From Candidatus Poribacteria bacterium (lineage in GTDB: Bacteria > Poribacteria > WGA-4E > UBA9662): 44,166 bases of DNA. The notes beneath the pieces are model-generated. The model was not told where the DNA came from. It saw only the letters and a list, made by a program, of their open reading frames with translations, and did not search any database. The DNA lies in assembly GCA_002709695.1 (NCBI GenBank), contig PAQF01000062.1, forward strand, positions 1 through 44,166, given 5' to 3'. Positions 18,352-25,873 of the stretch are shown in pieces (position 1 is the stretch's first letter; each line of letters opens with the position of its first letter). The position numbers and the translations under genes are program-made.

Positions 18352-20421
18352 TTAATTTTGTCCTTTCATGCTTTCGCATGTTTTTATGTTGAGTTTTAAT
18401 GACAAGCTGACTCTTTGAAAAACATCACGCCAATCATGCATCTGACTTTGCCGGAATAATTTCATATTTGGATACCAGGGTGTGTCTTCGCGTTTCAACA
18501 TCCACCGCCAATCAGGTACATAAGGCAATAGGGTCCATACTTTCTTGCCTAGTGCTCCAGACATATGTACTGTTGTGTTAGATATAGAGATTACCAGATC
18601 AAGTGCCGATATTTGTGCAGCAAAATTATCTAAATTTTTAAGCGGATTTATTTCTTGGTCGGTGTATATTAGAGTTCCCGTAGAAGAACAATATTTTCTG
18701 ATTTCCTGCTCTGTATTCCCATATTGTAGATTGATAAAAAAACAGTCTTTTTGAGAAAGAATTGGTGTCCAGTTTTCGAGAATAGTATTTTTTTCTTTTT
18801 CAATACTATGATTGATGCTTTTCCACGAAATACCGACCAGAAATCGACCATCTGTTAGGTTTTTGTACTTTTCTCGTAATTGAGAGGCTTTCTCTGATGA
18901 GGCTAATAAATATGATCCTTTGTTTGGAAATTGGCTTTCATTCTTCCTCAGCCACTGTGCCAAACTGCCTATCGGAACTTGGTAGTCGATTTGCCTATCC
19001 AGCAATATTGGGTTGGGCTTTTGTTCTCGAGAAACGAATTGCATTTTAGGAAAAGAACGTTGGAATAAAGGCACGAGTCGTTCTTCACACTCAACAGTGA
19101 TTTTGTCTGTCATCCAAGAAAGAGTTTCCAGCATGTTGGCAAACATGATTTCATCACCAATTCCTTGTTCGGTCCAGATAAGGATGGATTTGTTGCTAAG
19201 GTCTGTTCCATCCCAAGAAAGTTGGGGAAAGTTTCGGTTTTCAGAAGGAAAGTCGTGGCACTTCCACCTCCACTCATATTTTTTCCATCCGAGTTCAAAC
19301 TCTCCGTTCAAAAGCATTAGCATTCCAAGGTTCTTGTGTGCTTCAGAAAATTGTGAATTGATTCCTAAAGCTTTCTCGTACGCTACCTTAGCACCCTCGA
19401 AATCCCCTTGCAACTGGAGGACATTCCCCAAATTATTGTAGGCATCCGCATATCTAGGAAAAATCTTAAGTGCTTTACAATAGGCGTCAACAGCTTCTTT
19501 GAATTTTTTTTGTTTTTGATTTGCGACCCCAAGATTATTGTGTGTCCTAGCATCATTAGGATTAATTTCTAAAGCTTTCTTATAGACTATTTCAGCATCC
19601 TCAAAATTCCCTTGCAACTGGAAAACATTTCCCAAATTATTGTAGGTATCCGCATAGTTAGGAAAAATCTTAAGTGCTTTACAATAGGCATCAACAGCTT
19701 CTTTGAATTTACCTTGTTCTTTTAATAGAATACCAAGATTGTTGTAGGTTTTTGCGTCTGTTGAATCGATTTTCAGAACTTGGTAATAAGCGTTAATAGC
19801 TTCCTCTAATTTGCCTTGCTCTGTTAATAGAATGCCGAGATTACGGTGGATGCCCGCGTTTGTCGAATCGATTTCCAAAATTTTGTAATATGTGTCGATG
19901 GCTTCTGTCAACTTCCCTTGCTTCTGCAACGCCATACTCAGGTTATTGTAGGTTCTGATATCACTAGGGTTGATTTCTAAAGCCTGCTGGTATGCGCCAA
20001 CAGCTTGTTCTAATTTTCCCAATAAACCAAGTATGTTTCCAAGGTTATTATAAGCATTAGCATTTTTGGGTTCAATTTCTAGGACTTTGTAATAAGCATT
20101 AATAGCATCCTTTAATCTGCCCTGTTTTTTCAATGCAAGACCAAGGCTAAAAAAGCCTGACGGTTGATTTGGATCTATCTTTGTCGCTTGTTCGATTAAT
20201 CCAATGGCCATTGCGAGGTTATCTGATTGATAGGCAATGACACCTAATAAGTGTAGCGCGGTAGAATGCTGTGGATGGGTTTGCAGTATTTGCTGATATA
20301 TAAGTTCAGCTTGTTGTAGTTTTCCTGTTTGGTGTAAATCAATAGCTCTTTGTAAATCTTTTTCGATATTCGCTTGATTAAGGTCTTTCTCAAGTTGTTC
20401 CTCGTCCTGTTTACTGTTCAC
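18352..20421 (-). CDS. TPR-repeat protein with glycosyltransferase-like C-terminal domain
   Basis: A 689-residue protein. Residues about 20-360 are about ten tetratricopeptide repeats of 34 residues (pattern NLG..L..QGK...A...Y.KAL.I.P..A..YNN). The C-terminal part begins with FELGWKKYEWRWK, which marks the common TPR/glycosyltransferase fusion, and continues with SILIWTEQGIGDEIMF and a GT-B-like end (LDLVISISNTTVHMSGALGKKVW). This C-terminal type is related to GT9/GT41-like enzymes and may modify proteins or surface glycans. GTG start with AAGG about 12 bases upstream. Two TPR pairs are near-identical at the DNA level (204 bases apart). Confidence 0.78.
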   Translation of the reverse strand: MNSKQDEEQLEKDLNQANIEKDLQRAIDLHQTGKLQQAELIYQQILQTHPQHSTALHLLGVIAYQSDNLAMAIGLIEQATKIDPNQPSGFFSLGLALKKQGRLKDAINAYYKVLEIEPKNANAYNNLGNILGLLGKLEQAVGAYQQALEINPSDIRTYNNLSMALQKQGKLTEAIDTYYKILEIDSTNAGIHRNLGILLTEQGKLEEAINAYYQVLKIDSTDAKTYNNLGILLKEQGKFKEAVDAYCKALKIFPNYADTYNNLGNVFQLQGNFEDAEIVYKKALEINPNDARTHNNLGVANQKQKKFKEAVDAYCKALKIFPRYADAYNNLGNVLQLQGDFEGAKVAYEKALGINSQFSEAHKNLGMLMLLNGEFELGWKKYEWRWKCHDFPSENRNFPQLSWDGTDLSNKSILIWTEQGIGDEIMFANMLETLSWMTDKITVECEERLVPLFQRSFPKMQFVSREQKPNPILLDRQIDYQVPIGSLAQWLRKNESQFPNKGSYLLASSEKASQLREKYKNLTDGRFLVGISWKSINHSIEKEKNTILENWTPILSQKDCFFINLQYGNTEQEIRKYCSSTGTLIYTDQEINPLKNLDNFAAQISALDLVISISNTTVHMSGALGKKVWTLLPYVPDWRWMLKREDTPWYPNMKLFRQSQMHDWRDVFQRVSLSLKLNIKTCESMKGQN
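19395..19715 (-). repeat. intragenic near-identical TPR duplication
   Basis: About 117 bases near 19395-19511 recur with few differences near 19599-19715, offset by exactly 204 bases (two TPR units). The core from about 19457 to 19510 is almost identical in both copies, whereas the other TPR units in this gene are much more diverged. Confidence 0.75.
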
Positions 20422-20742
20422 GAAAAAATCTTACCTTTTACCTAAAAAACTTTGAATTGAAAACATATTTAGTAAAGCTTTACTTTCACATTAGCCCTCT
20501 ATGATTTTTCGACTATCAGTTGTACTACAAACTCTATTATATATGAACATCGGCCCAGTGTACTACTGAGAAAAACAAAATCTAACAAGGAATTATTTTT
20601 TGTAGTCAATTTTTTTTAATATGAGGCTAAGTTTTAGAAGAATAAACCGCGCTGGACGCTAAACGAAAGATAACCTTGAATTTAAGTTCTTAAACAAGTG
20701 ATAATCCTAACCTAAAAATAATTTTTCGGCATATAAATTATT
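20422..20742. other. divergent intergenic region
   Basis: 321 AT-rich bases between the TPR gene and the peroxidase/beta-helix gene. It holds a plausible plus-strand promoter at 20676-20705. A short imperfect palindrome (TTGTA-C-TACAA, about 20520-20530) lies near its middle. I see no RNA gene and no convincing minus-strand promoter. Confidence 0.4.
20676..20705 (+). promoter_or_regulatory. putative promoter of the peroxidase/beta-helix gene
   Basis: TTGAAT (20676-20681) and GATAAT (20700-20705) are separated by 18 bases, about 38 bases before the ATG at 20743. Confidence 0.4.
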
Positions 20743-23019
20743 ATGAAAATCAGTCTCGTTTTAAAATTAATCTTGATCTTCACTCTCTTAGTATTCGGTT
20801 TTGTTTATTTCCCGGTTTCTAGTTTAGAAATTGATAAATTAGAGCCTTTTGAGCTAACAGGATCCCACTTTAGCCTGATCGAGGCCAGCCATAATTTATA
20901 CCGGCCTTTCCCAAAGATGATCACAAGAAGTAGTAACCCCATGACCCCTGAAAAAACCGAATTGGGACGACTTCTTTATTTTGATCCGGTTTTATCTGGT
21001 GACAATGACATTTCCTGTGCTCACTGTCACCATCCGGATCTCGGATTTTCCGATAATCGAGATATATCTATGGGAAAAGGGGGAAAAGGACTTGGCAAAG
21101 CTCGAAGTGGTGGGACTATCATCCGGCGAGGTTCGCCTACTATTTGGAATGTAGCTTATAACCACCGACAATTCTGGGATGGGCGGGCTCTTGATTTGGA
21201 AGACCAAGCTCAGAGCCCAATTCAACACAAAGATGAAATGGCTCAAAATTCAGAAGAGTTGATAGAAGAACTTCGCGCTCTCCCAGAATATGTCCAAAGT
21301 TTCGATCAGAGTTTCGGAGGAGAAGGGGGATCTGGTCTTACTTTCCAAAACCTAACTTATGCCATTGCTGCTTTCGAACGGACTATTACTTCCCAAAATT
21401 CGAGATTTGACCAATATGCTCGTGGTAATCAAGCTGCTCTCAATTCATCGGAACAACGAGGGTTAAACGTTTTTCGGTCACTGAAAACGCGTTGTTTTGA
21501 ATGCCATAATTTCCCTACCTTTGCCAACCCTGACTTTAAAATCATTGGGGTGCCCGATATTTCTAACACAGATCCCGATTTGGGACGAGGAGAAATTGAT
21601 GGAAAAGCGTACAATCGCGCTTTTAAAGTGCCTACTTTAAGAAACATTGCTCTAACTGCACCATATATGCATAATGGTGTCTTCCAAACTTTAGAGGAGG
21701 TTATTGACTTTTATGCTCAAGGGGGAGGTCGAGGTCAAGGGCTTGATATACCAAACATAGACGACAAGATTCGTAAATTCAAGTTAAGTCCCAATGAAAG
21801 ATCTGATTTAGTTGCCTTTCTTCACTCGCTTACGGATGAGTCGGCAAAACCGAAGTTCCCTGATACTGTTCCATCTGGGTTGCCCGTTGTTCCTAGGTTG
21901 ACGAATCAATCGTCAGAGCTGGTCGCTTTCCACCAATATGCTAAACCGTATCCCAGATCAAGAGTAAAAAAAGTGGGACGAACCATTACTGTGTCTGATG
22001 GACAATCGATTCAAGATGGTATTAACCTTGCTGTTTCAGGCGACTTGGTGAAAGTCATGCCAGGTCGTTACCATGAAACACTTTCGGTCGATATCTCTGG
22101 GATCACTATTCAGGGTATAGAAATTGCAGGTAAAAAACCTGTTTTAGATGGCAAGAAGATTCTATCTGATGGATTAGTTGGGTCTGGTAGCAATTTGGAG
22201 ATTCGCAACTTTAATGTAGTTAACTATACTGCCAATGGTCTGATGATTAATGGTGCTTTAAACGTTAAGTTCATTGATATTTATTGTGAAAATACAGGCT
22301 TATATGGAGTTTATCCAGTGGAGTGTGTTGGTGTTACGGTGGAGAGGTGTACAGTAACAGGCGTCAGAGATGCGGGAATCTACGTTGGGCAATCAAAAGA
22401 TATTGTAGTGAGAGACTGCATTGTTTATGGCAATGTAACTGGTATCGAAATCGAAAATTCGGTAGGGGCAATTGTTGAAAACAATGATGCGTATAACAAT
22501 GCGGGAGGTATCTTGGTGTTTTTGCTACCCAATAATCCTTCCAAAATTTCTAGAGACTGTAAAGTTATTGGTAACCGAGTACACAATAATAATCATGAGA
22601 ATTTCGCTGATCCAAATTCAGCTGTTAGTGGAGTACCTTCAGGAACAGGTATTTTGATCATGGGTGCAGACGAAGTAGAAGTTGCACAAAATGAAATTCA
22701 AGGCAACAATTCTTATGGAATTGCAATTGTTAGCCTAGATGTTGACAATCAAGAACCAACTTCCTATGACGTTGATCCTGTTCCTCAAAGTTGTTGGGTG
22801 CATGAAAACACAATGAAAAATAACGGTTTGGATCCTGACCCGTCCGTTTTAAAACTGGGACTTCCAGGCGCAGATTTACTCTGGGATTTAAGTGGATACG
22901 ACAACAGTTGGGATCAGCCTAATGTTCGTTCTATGCCTCCTATCTTACCTAACAAATCATGGCCGGATATTTTACGCCGAGCGAATTGGCGGTTGTGGAA
23001 AGTCCTAAGTAGCGTTTAG
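20743..23019 (+). CDS. di-haem cytochrome c peroxidase/MauG-like domain fused to parallel beta-helix domain
   Basis: A 758-residue exported protein. Residues 1-27 form a signal peptide or anchor. The N-terminal half (about 55-365) is a di-haem peroxidase of the CcpA/MauG superfamily: haem motifs CAHCH (92-96) and CFECH (251-255), WDGRA at 145-149, and the TAPYMHNGVF block at 306-315. After a proline-rich linker, residues about 412-715 form a right-handed parallel beta-helix of the NosD/PbH1 kind (repeated strands such as GVTVERCTVTGVRDAGIYV and GIEIENSVGAIVENN). Peroxidases reduce H2O2, and MauG oxidises protein side chains; the beta-helix may bind a glycan or a partner. It has its own promoter and is monocistronic. 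The domains are clear; the joint role is unknown. Confidence 0.82.
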   Translation: MKISLVLKLILIFTLLVFGFVYFPVSSLEIDKLEPFELTGSHFSLIEASHNLYRPFPKMITRSSNPMTPEKTELGRLLYFDPVLSGDNDISCAHCHHPDLGFSDNRDISMGKGGKGLGKARSGGTIIRRGSPTIWNVAYNHRQFWDGRALDLEDQAQSPIQHKDEMAQNSEELIEELRALPEYVQSFDQSFGGEGGSGLTFQNLTYAIAAFERTITSQNSRFDQYARGNQAALNSSEQRGLNVFRSLKTRCFECHNFPTFANPDFKIIGVPDISNTDPDLGRGEIDGKAYNRAFKVPTLRNIALTAPYMHNGVFQTLEEVIDFYAQGGGRGQGLDIPNIDDKIRKFKLSPNERSDLVAFLHSLTDESAKPKFPDTVPSGLPVVPRLTNQSSELVAFHQYAKPYPRSRVKKVGRTITVSDGQSIQDGINLAVSGDLVKVMPGRYHETLSVDISGITIQGIEIAGKKPVLDGKKILSDGLVGSGSNLEIRNFNVVNYTANGLMINGALNVKFIDIYCENTGLYGVYPVECVGVTVERCTVTGVRDAGIYVGQSKDIVVRDCIVYGNVTGIEIENSVGAIVENNDAYNNAGGILVFLLPNNPSKISRDCKVIGNRVHNNNHENFADPNSAVSGVPSGTGILIMGADEVEVAQNEIQGNNSYGIAIVSLDVDNQEPTSYDVDPVPQSCWVHENTMKNNGLDPDPSVLKLGLPGADLLWDLSGYDNSWDQPNVRSMPPILPNKSWPDILRRANWRLWKVLSSV

Positions 23020-23059
23020 TTTGCTAAATTTTGGTTCGAACGCCGGAGGGAAATTTGGG

Positions 23060-24736
23060 TCAAATTGATTTTTGATCGTGCATATATAATATTATTTTTT
23101 TCATTTCTCTAATAATTTCATCTTCCCTTTTTGCAAGTATATTAAAAAGTAGAGAATTCACTTTGTTTTTTCTTTTTGCAAAAATATTAAAAAGTAGAGA
23201 CTTTACCTGATTTTTTCCTTTTGCTGTATCGACAGGAAGTTTTTCATACTTGCTAGGACTTATTCCCAAATATTTGACAGAAAGATAGTACTCTGGATCT
23301 CCAACCGTAATTTTCCCACCAAGAATGCTACCAACCGCTCTTTTTCCGTAACTAACGACATAACATCGGCTAGTTTTCTTGTCGATGATAGCGTATCCAC
23401 CTTCATCAATGGTTTCATTCCAACATTTCTCGAACCCGTTAGTGGGAATTAAAGAACGTAAATCACCTGCGGACCGCATTGTAGTTCGTTTCCCAGCTGG
23501 TTCTCTAATAATAGTTAGCCCATCTATATTAACTTTTTCGGGTGAAGTGGACTGGGTGAGATAGATATTATCTAGAGTATAAATCACACCCTTTTTCAAG
23601 CCTTTTGCTAAGTTCAGATATCTTTCTATAATGTTGTTATTAGAAGGATACAGTTGGTATTGATCTGCGACTTCAAACGTCTGTCTGAGTTTTTTTCTTT
23701 CCTCTATGTTGGAAAACCTGTTATTAGGTAATGTAATCTCTGTTTTTAGAACATAATCAACAAACAACTCATTAACTACATCTAGTTGTGATTCTTGTAC
23801 ATCTGCTAAGATACTCAATCCTGTTTTGCTTTTCGACAAAATTCGACCAATTAAGTACTGGTTGCGCAGAGATCGTATTTCTCGAGCAATTAGATCTAGA
23901 GTTGGACGATCCATTTGATCTATCATGATTTTGTGCTCCCATCTAGTACCTCTCTCGTGACGTAGGATTTGGAGCTGTTGCTCAGACTGATCTGTTTTTA
24001 TATGTCCTAATACAGTCCACGGGTCGAAGGTTGTTCGGTAACCTTCACTAACTTGGGCATCTGTGCTAGCAAACACACAATCTCGGCGTTCATACCTGGA
24101 ATATATCCCAAACTCGAATTCTAAATGGCTGAATGGCTCTAGTGTCTCTAGGAGATCCTTGGCAAACTCCTCTCCCTTCGGGAAAGGTTTGAAAATTCTT
24201 TCCGTTTGCTTAGAATGATTGAGTGCATCTAGGAATTTGCCGATTGGAATGCCTTGCATTTCAGGACCCATTCCAATGATCTTTGTTTTCGTTTTGAAGG
24301 GGGGTTGGCGTAGAAACAAGTCACGTTGAGAAACAAATTGTAGAGCCGGATGGTTGTCTAGATCATGCATTGTGGGTGCATCCCCGAAAAACTGCTCCAA
24401 TAACTCTAGGTCTACATCTTCACCTGTAATACTCTGCTTTAATTCGGCAAAATCGACAGTATCATCCAATCCAAATCGAAGTGGTGCACTAGAAGAAAAA
24501 TTATCGTAATTTGATCGCCGAAACCGTATTCTGGGCTTAATACGGATAACAGGAATCAAACCATAGTTTTTCAATAGAATGTATAGGGTAACCGTGTAGG
24601 ATTCAGCATGTGTCTTTCGTTTTAAAATCCCATTCTTTTCAGTAGCTGTTTCATCCCTGACCAAGTGTTCTTGAACCAAGTCACTGTCATTGCCGAAAAT
24701 CATCATTCGGTGTTCTTCTCTACTATGGTCGACCAT
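23060..24736 (-). CDS. unrecognised 558-residue protein, possible VTC/CYTH-like domain
   Basis: I do not recognise this protein with confidence. It has no signal peptide or membrane helix and is charged. Some spacing recalls VTC/CYTH triphosphate-tunnel proteins: a basic strand VIRIKPRIRFRR near 60-71, IYSRYERRDCVF followed by EGYRTTFDP near 220-243, then WEHKIMID and LSKSKTGLSIL near 270-310. That is only suggestive. The C-terminus carries a 15-residue tandem repeat (KSLLFNIFAKRKN / NSLLFNILAKRED). The ATG at 24736 overlaps the methyltransferase by 14 bases; an alternative ATG at 24706 has GAGAAG 8 bases upstream. The two genes likely form a pair. It converges with the peroxidase gene. Confidence 0.55.
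   Translation of the reverse strand: MVDHSREEHRMMIFGNDSDLVQEHLVRDETATEKNGILKRKTHAESYTVTLYILLKNYGLIPVIRIKPRIRFRRSNYDNFSSSAPLRFGLDDTVDFAELKQSITGEDVDLELLEQFFGDAPTMHDLDNHPALQFVSQRDLFLRQPPFKTKTKIIGMGPEMQGIPIGKFLDALNHSKQTERIFKPFPKGEEFAKDLLETLEPFSHLEFEFGIYSRYERRDCVFASTDAQVSEGYRTTFDPWTVLGHIKTDQSEQQLQILRHERGTRWEHKIMIDQMDRPTLDLIAREIRSLRNQYLIGRILSKSKTGLSILADVQESQLDVVNELFVDYVLKTEITLPNNRFSNIEERKKLRQTFEVADQYQLYPSNNNIIERYLNLAKGLKKGVIYTLDNIYLTQSTSPEKVNIDGLTIIREPAGKRTTMRSAGDLRSLIPTNGFEKCWNETIDEGGYAIIDKKTSRCYVVSYGKRAVGSILGGKITVGDPEYYLSVKYLGISPSKYEKLPVDTAKGKNQVKSLLFNIFAKRKNKVNSLLFNILAKREDEIIREMKKIILYMHDQKSI
23122..23225 (-). repeat. 45-bp tandem repeat inside the unrecognised gene
   Basis: Two close copies of a 45-base unit (TTGCAA...TATTAAAAAGTAGAGA, starting at 23131 and 23176) and a weak third start at 23221 encode the tandem 15-residue repeat near the C-terminus. 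Confidence 0.7.
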
Positions 24737-25379
24737 GTTTAGCTTGCCATTTTAATGCTAATTCAGTTTTTTTCATGTCGTTCTCGGTAAGACAATTTTG
24801 AGCAATTAACCGAACTATTGCTGCCGTACCTTGCCACCAAGCTTCATTTAATTCGACAATTGTATCTTCATAGTAAAGAATTTTCAACAATTTAAAGGTT
24901 TCCAAAAGCTCGTTTGGTCTAATAAGATAATCTGGGTTTCTAGGACCGTATGTGCTTTGTTTAGGGTTCTCAATTGAAAATTGCTCAAGGATGAACATCC
25001 CTTGTGGCTTCAACATACTAATTATTTTAGGTAGCAATGACCTATCAAAAAAATAAAAACAAGTAATAAGATCATACTTTCTTTTTCCCATCTCATCCTC
25101 ATCCAGATCTGTTATCATTCCATTTACGTAAACGTCTTTCTCCTTTGCGAGTTTAATGCATTTTCTGATTGCAAATTCTGAGATATCTATACCAGTTGTA
25201 GTATAGCCAAATTGGGCGAGATAAACTGCGTTACGTCCTTCACCCATAGCAAGAACGAGCGCATCTCCTTTGGCGAGGATATTGATTTTCTGTCTTAGAA
25301 AATCTGACGGTTCTTTTCCATAAACATACTCCTTACAATGGTATCTCCGATCCCATTTTTCTTTATCTTTGATTGACAT
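24723..25379 (-). CDS. class I SAM-dependent methyltransferase (TehB-like)
   Basis: A 218-residue Rossmann methyltransferase. WDRRYHCKEYVYGKEPSDFL at the N-terminus is typical of the TehB/thiopurine-type group. LVLAMGEGRNAVYLA is motif I, with Gly-Glu-Gly-Arg-Asn; GIDIS gives the acidic ribose ligand, and YDLITCFYFF is motif IV. I place the start at the ATG at 25379 because AGGA lies about 8 bases upstream; the frame is open 11 codons further to 25412 with no Shine-Dalgarno. TehB relatives detoxify tellurite or selenite or methylate small thiols, but the substrate here is not readable. It overlaps the following unknown gene by 14 bases. Confidence 0.82.
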   Translation of the reverse strand: MSIKDKEKWDRRYHCKEYVYGKEPSDFLRQKINILAKGDALVLAMGEGRNAVYLAQFGYTTTGIDISEFAIRKCIKLAKEKDVYVNGMITDLDEDEMGKRKYDLITCFYFFDRSLLPKIISMLKPQGMFILEQFSIENPKQSTYGPRNPDYLIRPNELLETFKLLKILYYEDTIVELNEAWWQGTAAIVRLIAQNCLTENDMKKTELALKWQAKHGRP

Positions 25380-25634
25380 AGTTTTTTCCTGCCAATCTAA
25401 GGAGTTGTACATAGCGAGGCATAATCAGTATCCATATTATGTATGATAATAGTGCTAAAATCTTTTTTGATCTTATAGGATGACCAACATCTTTTTTGTT
25501 TGAGTGCGAATTCTTGGTTTCAAGGTCCGACTTTAAAATGGTGTTCCTACCTACAGGGCTAATAAAAATAAGTGCCATATATGAGGTCTAATAAGTTCAC
25601 TGTGCAGAACTCATATATTATTTTGTTAGGTGAC

Positions 25635-25652
25635 GGAAGCAAAAAAGCTTCC
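25635..25652. other. GC-rich hairpin with A6 loop
   Basis: GGAAGC and GCTTCC form a perfect 6-bp stem around six A residues. Role unknown; no U tract follows on either strand. Confidence 0.45.
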
Positions 25653-25770
25653 TAAGACTATTGGCTAACGTTCTTGTTGTACAATCGAAGGATTCTACCG
25701 TTGTACTTAGCAAGGATTTTTAGAGCGTGCCTATAATACAAAAAAATCAGTAATGAAAAAAGGTTTCGAG

Positions 25771-25796
25771 TTTATTTATACAGATCGATAAATAAA
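25771..25796 (-). terminator. AT-only inverted repeat downstream of nrdJ
   Basis: A perfect 9-bp inverted repeat (TTTATTTAT, 8-base loop, ATAAATAAA). Read on the minus strand it is followed after nine bases by a T6 run, so it may end nrdJ transcription weakly; an operator is the alternative. Confidence 0.3.
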
Positions 25797-25873
25797 AGGT
25801 GAGAAAAGCAACTGTAAAGTCCTGCAAAAAACTGCTCAGGCTGTCATTTTACCCTAGTCGAATCTATTGAATT

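Larger units (their letters stand above)
25380..25873. other. intergenic region downstream of nrdJ
   Basis: About 490 bases between the RNR stop and the methyltransferase start. I see two hairpins (25635-25652 and 25771-25796) and an isolated perfect TATAAT at 25732 on the plus strand with no matching -35. A 71-codon minus-strand frame at 25363-25578 overlaps the methyltransferase, lacks a ribosome binding site and is not called. No tRNA was recognised. Confidence 0.45.

Noticed and set aside
25363-25578. 71-codon minus-strand frame with a hydrophobic stretch
   Set aside because: It overlaps the methyltransferase N-terminus, has no ribosome binding site and resembles no family.
25732-25737. 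Perfect TATAAT on the plus strand
   Set aside because: No -35 at 16-18 bases and no gene downstream on that strand; not called as a promoter.
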